From Zasmidium citrigriseum (Eukaryota > Ascomycota > Dothideomycetes > Mycosphaerellales > Mycosphaerellaceae), in NCBI GenBank assembly GCA_002786025.1, contig NHNW01000054.1, positions 124,001 to 188,000 on the forward strand: 64,000 nucleotides of DNA, in the 5' to 3' direction. Below are positions 10,707 to 22,055 of this stretch, piece after piece. The notes below the pieces were generated by a model, which saw nothing but the letters and a program-made list of their open reading frames with translations, was not told the origin of the DNA and did not search any database. The translations under genes were made by a program, and so were the position numbers. Numbering within the stretch: the stretch's first letter is position 1; each line of letters begins with the position of its first letter.

Positions 10707-11966
10707 ATGGCGCCTCCTTCGAAACGAACCGTCACCGTCCTCGAGGCGCACCCAACTACTCATACAGAATCTAGCGATGATTTTAGAGCCTCGACGACGG
10801 TGCGACCATCTTTGACATCTCCTCATACCGACAACACATCCTCGCCCTCGCCACCGCACACCCAGAAGACCCGACGCTCAACGAGACGAGGCCCTTCCTC
10901 GACCACTTCCACCTCCGCAATTCCTACCGATAGATCCTCATCCGCCACTCTAAGCTCTCAGACGAAGAAGACCCGCCGCTCAACTAGACATGGCTCGACA
11001 ACCACGCCTTACACGAGCAGCCTCACAGTGACAGAGTACACCAGCACAACGACCCTGTACACCCACAGACTCGCCACCTCGACCTCGACCACCACGCGAA
11101 GTCCCAGCGCCACGATCAGCATCTCAACTCCTGTCCCAAGCGAAACGATCTCCGGCTCCCCAATCCACAGAACCCCCTACCAAATCCCCGACCCACCCGT
11201 CTGGTTCCCGTTCCTTCTGGCCATATTCTTGGGGATCATGTTCGCTTTGGCGGTGGTGTTCTACTGTGTCAACTTCCCACCAACGGGAAGGCCGATCGTG
11301 GCGAGATGGAGGAGATGGAGGGATGGGTTGGCGAGGAAGAGGTATGGATATCGATATCAGAGGCTTCATGACGAGGAAGGGGCTGATGGGTTTGGGTTTA
11401 GGGATGGACCGGTACTCGAGTTGAGTGATCTCTCCAGGCCAAATGAGAAGGTGGCAGGATTCACCACTTCTGCGACTACGCCTGCGCCGCATAATACGCC
11501 TACTCTGTACTCCCGTCGGCGGAACGTGGAGAATCTGAGCGTCGATACGGCCGCCGCCACAGGTCTGGGAATCACTCTCCCAGGCACAGGCAATGAGATG
11601 CCCCGCCAGAAATCTTTCGACGAAACTCTCCTCCGTCCAGATCTCGACAAGCCTCGGCCCAAACCACCCAGGACTCCGGTCCTGCCGTTTCTCTCTTCCA
11701 GCCAGGAAGGGAGAAAAGGGTCTGCGGATCTTGAGGCGGGGTTGTTCAGGCCTTCGAGGAGAGCGGTTCAGGATGTAAGAGAGGGTGGTTCCGCCCCTCC
11801 GAGTCCAGGGATGAATCAGGTTCTGGAGATGGTGGGTGGCAGTGTGGAGTATGCGGCGGAGAAGATGTCAAGGTTTATGTGTGATCAGGTTAAAGGGGAT
11901 CCGGAGGAGGGTTTGCTTTTACCAGTGAGGGATTGTGAGAGGGAGGGGAGGGTGCAGGTGTGTTGA
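10707..11966 (+). CDS. single-pass membrane protein with Ser/Thr-rich ectodomain
   Basis: 419 residues from the ATG at 10707 (context AACATCATGG); an upstream in-frame extension lacks a better ATG. There is no N-terminal signal peptide. The first 165 residues are very rich in Ser, Thr and Pro, with two copies of a basic motif (QKTRRSTRRG and KKTRRSTRHG) about 40 residues apart, suggesting an internal duplication. One strong transmembrane helix lies at about residues 168-190 (WFPFLLAIFLGIMFALAVVF), followed by a basic stop-transfer stretch (RWRRWRDGLARKRYGYRY) that predicts a cytoplasmic C-terminal half. The topology resembles fungal wall-stress sensor-type proteins, but no WSC or other named domain is visible, so the function is not assigned. 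Confidence 0.72.
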   Translation: MAPPSKRTVTVLEAHPTTHTESSDDFRASTTVRPSLTSPHTDNTSSPSPPHTQKTRRSTRRGPSSTTSTSAIPTDRSSSATLSSQTKKTRRSTRHGSTTTPYTSSLTVTEYTSTTTLYTHRLATSTSTTTRSPSATISISTPVPSETISGSPIHRTPYQIPDPPVWFPFLLAIFLGIMFALAVVFYCVNFPPTGRPIVARWRRWRDGLARKRYGYRYQRLHDEEGADGFGFRDGPVLELSDLSRPNEKVAGFTTSATTPAPHNTPTLYSRRRNVENLSVDTAAATGLGITLPGTGNEMPRQKSFDETLLRPDLDKPRPKPPRTPVLPFLSSSQEGRKGSADLEAGLFRPSRRAVQDVREGGSAPPSPGMNQVLEMVGGSVEYAAEKMSRFMCDQVKGDPEEGLLLPVRDCEREGRVQVC

Positions 11967-12356
11967 GAGTTCTGAGGGTGTTGAGAGGTTGATTGTTGTA
12001 AAAGTGGATGGTTTTGTTGGCGTTGGTGTCGGTTGAATAACGATGAGTTGTTGGTGATGGTTGGAAAGGCTTGTGGTTCTTCTGGGATCTGTACAATGTC
12101 CCTGTTCAATCCGAGTCCTCTGTCCTTACCACACCTCTTCTTCCATGATTTCCCGATCCATTCTTCGAGGACATGGCCGCTGTCTTGCTGTAATAGTCTC
12201 GTTTCCCCCCCTCGGGATGCCTCTCATGTTCTACTTCGAACTCGGCTTATCCCAAATTCAAGCGTTTACTGTTTGCATGGCTCCTCCTTCTTGGGGCTTG
12301 ACCATCTTGAACATTTCGTGATATGTATCAGAATACTCTCTTCGCCTTCTTTCGTC
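11967..12356. other. convergent 3' intergenic region
   Basis: 390 bases between the converging 3' ends of the membrane-protein gene and the ankyrin gene. Nothing coding is seen. Confidence 0.5.
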
Positions 12357-12815
12357 TCACTCCTCAACCCCAAACAACCTCAACATATCCCCCCTCCTAA
12401 ACATCCTCGCCGCCTCAACAGCATTCGGCTGCCCAGCCTGCAAATCACACCCCCTCTCCACCAGCACCCTCACAACATCTTCATACCCCTTAAACACCGC
12501 CCCCGCAACCACACTCTGTCCGCGATCATTCAAAACATTCGCATCGGCGCCTTTGTCAAGCAACATGGTTGTGGTTTCGAGATGGCCGTGGTAGGCGGCC
12601 AGCATGAGGAGCGTGTCGCCTTTGTGGTTTGTGAGGTTTATGGGGATGCCGGCGGTTAGGTATTGCGAGAGGGGGGCTGTGGCGCCGGTGCGGGCGTAGT
12701 CGAAGAGTTTGGTGGCGAGGGCGAGGGCTTCTGGGGGGAGGGTTGGTTTGGTGGTGGGGTCTGAGGAGGAGGGTTGGGACTGTTGAGGGTCTTGGGGTTC
12801 TTGAGGGAGGCCCAT
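12357..12815 (-). CDS. small ankyrin-repeat protein
   Basis: Intronless, 152 residues, ATG at 12813-12815. After a Pro/Gln/Ser-rich N-terminus there are about three ankyrin repeats: one beginning near residue 35 (TKLFDYARTGATAPLSQYL), a canonical one around 64-94 (KGDTLLMLAAYHGHLETTTM, then LLDKGADANV), and a third with GQSVVAGAVFKGYEDVVRVL. A final capping segment mentions NAVEAARMF. The size and layout match the small ankyrin proteins of fungi related to S. pombe SPAC105.02c, whose role is not established to my knowledge. No membrane or targeting signal is seen, so it is likely a soluble protein-interaction module. Confidence 0.88.
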   Translation of the reverse strand: MGLPQEPQDPQQSQPSSSDPTTKPTLPPEALALATKLFDYARTGATAPLSQYLTAGIPINLTNHKGDTLLMLAAYHGHLETTTMLLDKGADANVLNDRGQSVVAGAVFKGYEDVVRVLVERGCDLQAGQPNAVEAARMFRRGDMLRLFGVEE

Positions 12816-12926
12816 GATCGTTGATATTGCTGCTTTGCTTGAATCTGTTAGAGTAAAGATGAGGAAAGACGTACGAGAGCTTCAAATGTTCATTGTGAGA
12901 GGTGGCGATGTCATCGAGGCATGAGG

Positions 12927-13220
12927 TCATCGCAGACATCTCCATCGAGTTTTGCCCTCAGCCTTACTGATTAGAACATCGTGCCTGAATACACTCAAGT
13001 TCGAGATAGACGCTGCGCACAGATGAGCAAGAACTGGGTGCTTCTCGATGAACGCTTGTGTTCTGAGAAAGGATCGTGTTGTCCCAGAAAGAGGTTCTTT
13101 CGTCACCGACTTTATGGTCCTCCGTATTTCACTCAGATGGACAACGTCTCTTCCACTCTTTGGATCCATCATGAGATAGAAGTGTCGAAGGAACATTTCA
13201 TCAAATCTGTCAACTCTCAT
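12927..13220 (-). CDS. short hypothetical ORF, doubtful
   Basis: 97 codons from an ATG at 13218-13220 to a stop at 12927. The composition looks protein-like (RFDEMFLRHFYLMMDPKSG near the start), but no domain is recognised and the opposite strand is also open. It lies just beyond the end of the HET/kinase gene on the same strand and could be a relic of it, a separate small gene, or chance. I would not rely on it without transcript evidence. Confidence 0.2.
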   Translation of the reverse strand: MRVDRFDEMFLRHFYLMMDPKSGRDVVHLSEIRRTIKSVTKEPLSGTTRSFLRTQAFIEKHPVLAHLCAASISNLSVFRHDVLISKAEGKTRWRCLR

Positions 13221-13336
13221 TAACCTAGTAAGAACGTATCCCCTGCGTATCTCCGGCCATCATCGTGCTATAACGAACATAGACGGAGTTCAAATGAGGC
13301 AAGAATTCAGGACTCCAGGCGATACGTCCAGCAGAG

Positions 13337-16300
13337 CTACCACAAATCAAACTCGCTGAAATCGCTCTCTCGCAAATTGCTCTGGACCGAGTACGTAAAG
13401 CAATCGTGTGGTGTCGAGGAGAGGTGTCCAAGAGTTAGTATCTGACCGAAAGCTCCTCCAATGAAGTGACGGAGTCCCTGGGATGGTGTTCTCGAAGTCG
13501 ATGGTGTGGTTGGATCACCGTCATTTCCTGGCGCCTCGACCATCATTGAGCTGCGTTCTCCAGAGTTGAGCATATCTGATGGTACCGGAAGATTGGCAGT
13601 CTTGATTTCCGTTAGGGATGGCTCTTGGTGGCAGGAGCACCCTCCATGACAAGTACATCGTGAGTGACGGGCTAAAGCACGGTGTATAAGTTCGACGGGG
13701 ATGAAGCCGAAATCTCCAACTTCAATGACATGACTCGACGGCTCTGCCGTAGCGTGTTGAGGGTGGATGGTGTCTTGAACCACTTCCGGCTTGTACAACG
13801 ATGCTGAATCTCGTGGGTGGCCATTACGGACTTCGCTCCACTCGGAACGATTGTTTTCTGCCGCGGGCATTGTTGGTCCCTTCTCAAATTTGCCTTGGGT
13901 TGGACAGTGTTGGTCTGGTAAGCTCGTTGGGATGAACTGCTTGCCAATGCTTTTCGTCTGATGCATCAGAGCTTGTGAAGTTTTCGAAGTCACTTTACGA
14001 AGTGAAGCATGACCTATGCGGGCCGTTGAAGACTGTTGGTGGCCAACTTGAGTCTTGTGTGAGTACTTGCGTGACTCTTGCAACAGTATTATCACTGTCG
14101 AGGATCGCGAGTCGCTTTGCTTTGTGACGGAGTGACACCCGGAGCTCGCCCCCAGAATAGTCACCGAGACAAAACGGTAGTGGATCATGACTACTGATCC
14201 AGAATGTCCGCTCAGTCGCAGTGGTTCGGGACCGCATGAGACGACTATGGCTGGACATCCATAGGATGATGTCTCACTCGTCTGATATGCCCAGGCATAT
14301 GAGAGGCTTGTGTACTGCATAGACTCGTTGCCGGACGTGAAGACGATGGAGTGGTGCGAGAATGTCGAAGATATGATCTTCAGCCAGAGCAACAGTATCC
14401 TGGTAAGACTGATTGTCTGAGATGCTTGCGTTGAAATGTTGTTCGCCAAACGGCTGATTCCCTTCTGTTTGAGTGCTACTTTCGACAGCCTTGATGTCTT
14501 TGAGTTGGCCGACTGTAGGAACAATGCACGAATATCGTGGGAGAAGGTACGTCTGAGTGGCATATCCGCATGCGAAGTACCGAGGAGGAGAGCATTCTTG
14601 ACTTGCTTTGCTGTCGGCCGCTTGTAGGGTATCTCATCCAACATTTGCCCAGTGATCTGGAGAATCTTCCTCTGGTAGGTTGAAGGTTTGCGATTGTCAA
14701 GCCGCTTGAGCCAGGAGCGCATGCCAGGTACATGTCGACTGTATACAGCATCGATCTCCCTGGATCTAGACTTGAAACCAAGGTGTTCGCTCAGACCACG
14801 AATGGTCTGTCCCAAGTCGACCGTGATCATCTCCAGAAAGACACACCCGAGCGAAAAGATATCAGCTTTTCGACCCCTTCTTTTCTTTTGAGCGACTTCT
14901 GGAGCGCAATATTTTGGAGTCATGAAACCCGGGCCGTGAGAATCGGATTCGTTCGCAGAGAAGTCGCGAGAGGTACCGAAATCTGAGAGAAGCACATCGT
15001 TTCCACTGATCAGGATGTTGGCCGGCTTGATATCTTTGTGGCGGCATGAAAGATCGTGCATGTATTCGACCGCAGATGCTAGTGACGAGAACCATCGTGA
15101 CAGGAACGGCAACTTTTCCTTCCATCGTTGTGCTGTACCAAGGAACTCACGCAGGTCACAGTCCGCGACTGGCAGCATGAGAATATTGAGTGACCGTCGT
15201 TGGACGTAGGCCGCTACGAATTTGGAGATATTCGGATGATCGAATTTTCGCTGGATCTCGATCTCTTGAAGGTACTTCGGCTGCATGGATCTGCCACCTC
15301 TTCGGCTGACACAGACCTTGCGAGCGTAGTTCTGCTGGGTGGACACGAGGCATACTTCATCCACGATGCCATAGGCGCCTTGGCCCAGGTTTTGCACGTG
15401 GGAGAACTGGAGTGTGGGGTTTCTGGTTCGAGCCCAATTCAGTACCGTCTTCAGATTCTTGTAGTCGCAAGTAAAGTGCCAAATGTGGTCCGGTGACGAA
15501 TCCAGCCCGACAAGAACGATGATGAGTGCTGCCTGCTGGTAGATCCAGTCCAGTTCCTCTCTGTACTCAGCTTTCTCGCACAGTCTATCGATCCAAAGAT
15601 ATTGATGGCCCATTTCTCGCGTGAGTTCCATGGCTCTTCTGAAGCATGTTGGAAGTGATTCGTGCCTCAAGATCCCTTGCGAATGCTCCGTGGAGCGAGT
15701 ATCTGAGATTTTATTCGTCTGTGGGCTTTCACAAGATGCCCAAGAGTATTCCAAGGCGAGGAATCTCGCCCCTGCCGGCGGTCGGACGAGCTCACGGCGC
15801 TTGACATCGATTAAGCAGCAGGGCGCGAGTCCTCTATCGCCCGCCATTACTCGCCTACGCGATGGGCCCGCTTTTGTTCTGGGAGAGCTTTCATCATTGT
15901 TGGTACGACTGCTGGTCGACTTGATCATGGCTCCAGCAGTCCTGCTTGAGGCAGACGCATTGTTGCCACTGGTTGAAGTGCTGTGGCCGCTACCGTTGTC
16001 GTCTTCCTCGTCTGGGTCGCGTGGAAAGTGCCGCAGTTGCCAAGTATCACTCTTGTCGTTCAAATGCTCCAAACAATGCTGGACGAACTCCTCCCAAGTC
16101 TCGAATGTACAGCTACAGGGCCCTTGCTCGCTTTCAAAGGGGCATCGATCCGGAACGAGGCCCTGATGCTCGATCTCGGAATGGTCCCTGATAGCATCAT
16201 GTTGTGACTGAGGCACGTTCTGGTGGACCTTGCGCAGGTGTTGGAACATCTTATCTCCCCTATGACAGATGAATGACTTGACATTTGGCTGGCGGCAGAG

Positions 16301-17262
16301 AACGCAGTGCCAGAAGTCTTGGGGGTATCTGTTCCTCAGATGTCGCTTCCAGGCGTCGAGGCCGTCTGTTGAGAAGTTACAGCCAACAGTACATGTGTAG
16401 CGCCGACCTGCAACGGCTTTTCGGGACTGAGCGTTTTCACAAGCTCGATCGTTGGCGGCTCTCCGTGAAGCGTACTCCTCGATTTCCGACAGTACTTGCT
16501 GGCTTGGCGAGCCGGCGATAACGAGATCGCTTTGTTGCTCGTTCCTGTCCTCGTGGATGTTTGTTGCTGGCAGGGGTAACGATAGATGCCTGCCGAACCA
16601 AGACCGGACACTATCGGCGCTGAGGTTCTCAAGGCCGGCGATGGACTGGACCTCCCGGTCACTGGGAGGCCGATTTTCTCGCTCGCATCGTCCCCGCCAG
16701 AATTCGAGGGTCTCTTGCTGAGGTTGTGTCAAAAGCGGCTCGTGACAATCAAGCATTTCCACATCCTGCATTTGACCGTCTTCAGCGTCGTAGGCATAGC
16801 CCGCCGGCCGGTGTAGGGACCCAGTGGCTTCCAATGGCTGGTTGGAAAGAGCACTAAAGTCATTGAATTGTTCTCCAGATTGCCATAGCGAGCTTCGAGT
16901 GTTCGAATTCTCAAGCGAGTCCATGGTACTGAATATCGCACCGCCACTTGTGTCATTGGTCGCATTGGTACTGTCACTGGTGTAGAAGTCGAAGTGGTGC
17001 TGAGAGAGCACCTCATCGCTCTCGGTCATAGCCATACAGGGCAAATGGTGATTCGAGACGATCTGGTGTGGTCAGCAGACTGCTGAGGGCAGGAAGACGA
17101 TGAACTCACGCAAGGCAGAGGATCAGCAACGTAGCGATTGCAGTTCGTACAGAAGAAGCCATGGGTCGGGGTATCCCAATCAAAGTCCAGCGCACGTCCT
17201 TTGCCCTTTCCGTTGCCGCTTGGAAAGCCATCGAACCCTGAAGGATCCGGAGCTTCTGACAT
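13337..17262 (-). CDS. homeodomain-like / C2H2 / HET-like / protein kinase multidomain protein
   Basis: Inferred CDS is complement(13337..17062, 17110..17262), 1292 residues. Exon 1 begins at the ATG at 17260-17262 and encodes 51 residues with FFCTNCNRY; a 47-nt intron (GTGAGT, GCTGACC branch, CACCAG) joins it in phase 0. Approximate layout: degenerate homeodomain 166-210 (FWRGRCERENRPPSD, then SVRSWFGRH); C2H2 fingers 274-331 and 357-384; a HET-like segment 461-572 (RFLALEYSWAS, then QYLWIDRLCEKAEYREELDW); a protein kinase domain 607-877. The kinase keeps a Gly loop (LGQGAYGIV), Lys633, an RHKDIKPAN catalytic loop (Asp728), DFG 745-747 and APE 771-773, so it should be active. The last 415 residues are Ser-rich with no recognised domain. 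HET domains mediate non-self recognition in fungi; the role of this fusion is unknown. Confidence 0.82.
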
Positions 17263-18314
17263 GGTCACCGCAGCAGTAGCTAACGCTGGCGTACAGCTAT
17301 GCCCTTTGGAACGTTAGCTGTGCGGTTACCCGGACAGCGGCGAGCCAGTGCGAGTAGCCGATGACAATCACCAATTCAGCACGTGGCATGAGCAATCGAG
17401 CAATGGAATGAAACTCGCAACGGTGTCTCATGATCGCAAGTCTGGGATGAGTCATTTTACACAGTTTCGATAGGGCGAAGTGGCCGCCAAAAGGGCCGCC
17501 AAAAGGGCGTCGAGGTTGCCTTGTTGCTGATCTGAGGTTGAAGGCAAGCCATGATTGGGTAGCCTCGAGAGACGACCGTCTCTCCGGGGGCAAGATTGGC
17601 AATATGTGTAAGTCTGATGACGTCCAAAGTCGAGGAAAAACTGGTTCTGCAAGTAGGTTGCCTTCTCGTCGCCCTTCACTACTGCAAGGCGCAGCGGGAG
17701 GCCGCCCCTTCGCCCTTCACAGTGGGCGGCCATGCGTCATGAGGCAGCGTACCATGCATCTCCAAGAGATGCGCAGTTGAAATTTGTGCCCACATGGTGA
17801 TGGAAGAGTGGTGTATAAACGGAATTGGTATTGCATGCGGTTGTGGTTGATATACTAGGAGAGTTGTGAAGAAGTGAGGTCGAAGAAGGTGGGGGCCGGG
17901 AAAGTAAAAGTGGGTCCTGCTGGAAAGTCTGTTTTGACCCCTTCTTTCCGCCTGTCCTGTCCTTCTTTTCCATCGCATGCCATCAAGAGATTGTATCGTC
18001 CTCGCGGTGCTGGCTGGAACCATCATCAGCTTCCAGGTCTAGCGAAGAGCGACATTGTCGTAACGGTCGACGACTCGCTTCTGCGGGATCGAGCTGTTGC
18101 GTCCATCGCTAACTTCGATCCCAGCATGAATCGCAAATCGCTGTCTCCTGAGCCAAGTCCTGGCAGAATGTCTCCCTTTCGCGATGAACGCTGCGCATTT
18201 GGGGAATCCGGCAACGATTCATTGTTGCGAGGTCTGTCTGAGCGCTGACATTGCCCAGCCAGCAGCGTGGCTGCCATTCGACAGAAAGCTCGTAGTACCC
18301 AGCCGAAGAATCGT
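17263..18314. other. intergenic region
   Basis: About 1.05 kb between the start of the HET/kinase gene and the 3' end of the GPI-protein gene on the same strand. Short frames occur on both strands but none has a domain or splice context I can support. A direct doublet GCCGCCAAAAGGG occurs near 17483-17508. Confidence 0.5.
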
Positions 18315-20701
18315 TCATCCGACTGTTGACACCACCACGATAGCGACAAGAACGAGTGACAGCAAGCCCTGGACCGTTGAAACGTTCCTCGGAGACGAGT
18401 TGCTGGACGAAGTTGATGAGGACGAAGCTGCTGTCGTTTGGCCAGTGGTTTCAGGCTCGGTTGGTTCGGTCGTGCTCGGTGTGAGTATCGACGTCAACGA
18501 CTCACTAGAGGCTGCTACGTTGACGCTGCTGGTCACGAGTCCAGATTGCTGAGTCTGTTGATCGAAAGCATCGCCGTTGCTTGCTGTGGTAGCAGCACTG
18601 GCCAATTCGCCAGATTGTCCTTCGGCGCCCATCGACGTCGCGGCTTCTGATCCAGAACCCTGCTCCGCGGAAACCGCAGTTCCGCTGGCAGTACTTGTGG
18701 TAACAGTGCCAATGTACTCGCCATCGGAATTGTAGCCCGGATAAGAGTTGCTGGAAGCAGGCTTCGTCGGCGATCCACTCTCGGCAACGGTCGGTTGCCC
18801 AGATGCACCGAAATAAGCTCCTTCTCCTGGTCCTCCAGTTCCAGACACGATATACCCGCCTCTGAGAGTTACACTGGAAGCTTGAGAATCGCCTGATCCT
18901 TCGCTGCTGTGCCCGAGAGATTCTATGCCAGCGTGATTCGAGGATCCTGCGCCCTGTTGGTGATCAGGAGATGTGTATCCCTCTGAGGATCCCTTGTGCC
19001 TATGGGAATCGTCATGATCTGTGGTGTCTTCAGAGGCATCAGATGTTTCAGAGCTCATCGGGGCAGCCATTTGGTGAGAGCCTTCAATCTGCGTATCGTC
19101 TGAACCCTCCTCTTGATGACTCGGCTGACCTCCAGAATTTGGTGATTGCTGGACAGAGTCGTGGTCCCCACTGCCCCCACTGCCAGGATTGACTTTGCTA
19201 CCACCATTGCCATCATTGTTGCTAGGTACACCAGGATACCAGGAGCCGGAGGCAGATCCCTCATGGTGGTGATGGGATGCCGGATCCTGCGGAGTCGCAG
19301 TCGGCTTCACAATCTGGCTCTGAGGACCTGAACCAGGAAGCCAAGTCGTCTGACTCTCCTGCGTCGGCAATGAAGGTGATGCAGTAGCCGTTACAGTTGC
19401 CATATCCGCTGTTCCACCGTCTTGCTTCCCCGGCAGCGTGGGCAGTGCCTCCGATGACACCTCCGTCAAAGCCAGCGGGGGATCGAACAATCCTTTATAC
19501 CAAAACGCACAGTCTTTGAACTGCGGCGCGAGATCCCGAATACCCGGCGGAATGGCCAGCTGAGGCCTGTACATGCCCTCATAGATAGTCTGACAGGACC
19601 ATCCATCATCATACCCGCGACAGGTGCTTTGTCCATTCCAGGCCGAGTAGGGGACGGGTTCATTGAAGTCGGCGTAAGAGACCGGATATCCAGTTTGGGT
19701 GGTGGTCTGATCAAAGAAATACTCCATGTGGTTCTGCGTATATCGTAGACTCAGAACGGACTCTGATGGCATGGCTAGGATTGCATTCGTGACGACAGGT
19801 CCGTGGGTGGAAGAGCAACGGTCTGATGCCCAGACAGAGGCGATCGAGATGTACGCGGTTCCAGATGTGAAGGTGTGTCCATTGACTACGGCGGTCTTCT
19901 GGCCAGGAACTGATTCGCCGTCTCCAGAATACCCATCGCCAGCGTAGGCTGTAATGACGGCTCCTGGGCCGTAGTGTGTTAAGCTGGCGAATGGCGTGCT
20001 TGCGCACATGTCCCGAGAAACTGTCGTTGGGACCGGAAAGTACACAAGCTGAACTCCCTCTAAAAGCAAAACGCAGAAGGTCAGTAGGTGTCTCAATCAG
20101 TTTCCGCAGTGGCCGCACCTCCAAAGATAGTACACTTGCCACATCCGTACATGGAGCTGTGGAATGCCGCCTGAGAAGAAGCGAAGGAAGAGTTCCAGCA
20201 TGGTGGCTGAAGAGGAGGTGCAGTGATCTGAGATGCGGGAGCCCCAAGCGAGCGAGAGTAATCGGCCCACAGAGGATCACAGTCAACAGGGCTGATACTG
20301 CAAGAAGGAGGTGTTATGAGAGGGCCCGAGATTTGTGTCTCCGTATATCGCTTGGTTGTTGGAGCGGCCGTCGTCACTGTCGATGTCCGAGTCGAGATTG
20401 GTATAGCTGGCGAGCTTTTGACCCTGGGTTTGCCATCGCAAAGTGTGCTTGCATCTTGGAAATATGTATAAACGCTCAAGCCGATTCCGTCGTAGGTGTA
20501 TGCGAGCGTGGTCGTGTATTTGTTCCGACTCGACTGGGCAGATGCCGCCGATGTGTAAGCCCAGTGTTCCAGAGCACAGCTACTCGCATACGCGGATCCA
20601 TTTCCACTCGCTGGTAAGGTGAAGGTCAAGTTGGCATATGGAGCCTGCGCAGCGACTGTGGTTCCAATGGCGAGCAGAGCGCTCGCCGGGATTCGTCTCA
20701 T
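18315..20701 (-). CDS. secreted, probably GPI-anchored Ser/Thr-rich surface protein
   Basis: Inferred CDS is complement(18315..20059, 20119..20701), 775 residues. The 59-nt intron has donor GTGCGG, branch TACTGACC and acceptor TTTTAG, joining in phase 1; without it the first frame stops within 20 codons. The N-terminus is a signal peptide (MRRIPASALLAIGTTVAAQ, cleavage probably after VAA). The first about 330 residues are a Cys-containing globular part with N-glycosylation sites; then comes a long Ser/Thr/Gly/His-rich stalk (for example SGSGDHDSVQQSPNSGGQ-like sequence), and the end is a hydrophobic tail (LLSLVLVAIVVVSTVG) after SSSNSSPRN, the pattern of a GPI-attachment signal. Cell-wall or plasma-membrane location is expected. 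No enzymatic domain is recognised. Confidence 0.82.
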
Positions 20702-21492
20702 GGCTGCATTGTCGTAGTAGGAAGATGTCGTTGGTGTTGTCGAAGGTCAGACATCTTTGCTTCAGGAGACACGAAAGATGCGCCACCATGATCTCAACCC
20801 ACTATAGCCTCCGCGGCGCAAAGAAACATTGACCAAAAAGCTTTGATGGTATTTGTAGGAGCCATTTGACGCTACGCGGCGCCGGCACGGGAGCAACCGC
20901 TTGATGCAGAAGATGGTCGCGATCTGATGATATTCTGTCTGCCACGTTTTCAAGTTGCTAATGAAGATGAAGATGATGCTTTCCAGGCGATGATGCATCA
21001 ACGTTCAGTAGAAATGTCTGGTGACATCTGTGTCTCCCTCAGGTACGACATGAGGTCTCGTCGGCCGGGCCGGATTACCCTTTCAAGCAGTGCTTGCAGC
21101 CTTGTGAAACCTTTCCTGAAGCAGCAAGTGCCTGAGTTTGGAGGCAGCATGAGGTCATACGCCGTTAAGACTGGACGCCTTGTCGTATCAGAGTACTTGG
21201 CATGGCCAAGTCTTTGCCATTGTCTTGTCTTCCACGTTCTGAGCGCTTCTTCAAGCAGCAGGGTGGCATGAGCAGTGGCATCGCAGCCTTGTCGGTCAGG
21301 AGAATTCTTTGTTGTCTTGATGCCATAATCGATCAGCTACGATACAAGGGACCGCTAATGCTGAGAGCGAGGACGCTAGATTCACGCTTTTGGTAACGAT
21401 ATACAGGCACAATAATAGTACACAAGCGTCTCCACGGTCTCTTCCCCAGACAACGCCATGTGGTCGAACTCCGACACTCTCAGCTCTTTTCA
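20702..21492. other. intergenic region
   Basis: About 790 bases serving as promoter of the upstream surface-protein gene and 3' flank of the next. Nothing coding is supported. Confidence 0.5.
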
Positions 21493-22055
21493 TCACATCC
21501 CCAGTGCGACAGCACCAAACAGCAGAAGTGCTTCACCAGCCACCAATGCTGGCGTCTTCGTAGCCATTGCAGCCCCAGTACTCGTCGGCGTCACAGCAAC
21601 ATACGATGTGCTGCTTCCGCCGAAGTAGGCCGGCGATACATATGATACTCCATACTTCGTTCCAGCAGCTTCAACCTTGCTAGTGTAATCGGACTCGGTC
21701 ACATGGATGGTCGTCGAGCATGATGCTACAGTACCAGTTCGATCGGATTCGAAGCTGGTTGCTGTGTTGGTCGCGAGAGCGTTGTTGTTGCCGATGCAGC
21801 AGTATGCCTGGCCGCTGTCCTTGTCCTGGTCGAGGGAGCCGGCACAGCAGTGCTGATCTCCATTGATGTATTGATTCAGAAACGCTGCCTGTCCACAGAT
21901 TCTGGCCGTAGCAGTCTTGGACTGCAAGAATGTGTTAGAGGGATCGAATGTAGGATCGAAGAAGCTCGTACCGTTGTGGCCGTTGCATCCGCGGCGCTTC
22001 CACACACAGAGAACAGAAGTGTGGCCAGAGCTGGTATGGTGATAGCTGAATACAT
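21493..22055 (-). CDS. small Cys-rich GPI-type secreted protein
   Basis: Inferred CDS is complement(21493..21921, 21972..22055), 170 residues. Exon 1 gives a signal peptide (MYSAITIPALATLLFSVCGS). The 50-nt intron has donor GTACGA, branch CTCTAAC and acceptor TTGCAG, phase 0, and exon 2 continues SKTATARICGQAAFLNQY. The mature part contains a cluster of cysteines (QHCCAG, AYCCIGNNN) and a C-terminal hydrophobic tail (PALVAGEALLLFGAVALGM) typical of GPI-anchor signals. A small extracellular, membrane- or wall-attached protein is therefore likely. The family is not recognised. Starting from the longer unspliced frame would lose the signal peptide, which supports the spliced model. Confidence 0.78.

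Noticed and set aside
15400..15450. GGTTCGAGCCC, similar to a tRNA B box
   Set aside because: Lies inside the kinase coding sequence and no cloverleaf or A box can be built around it.
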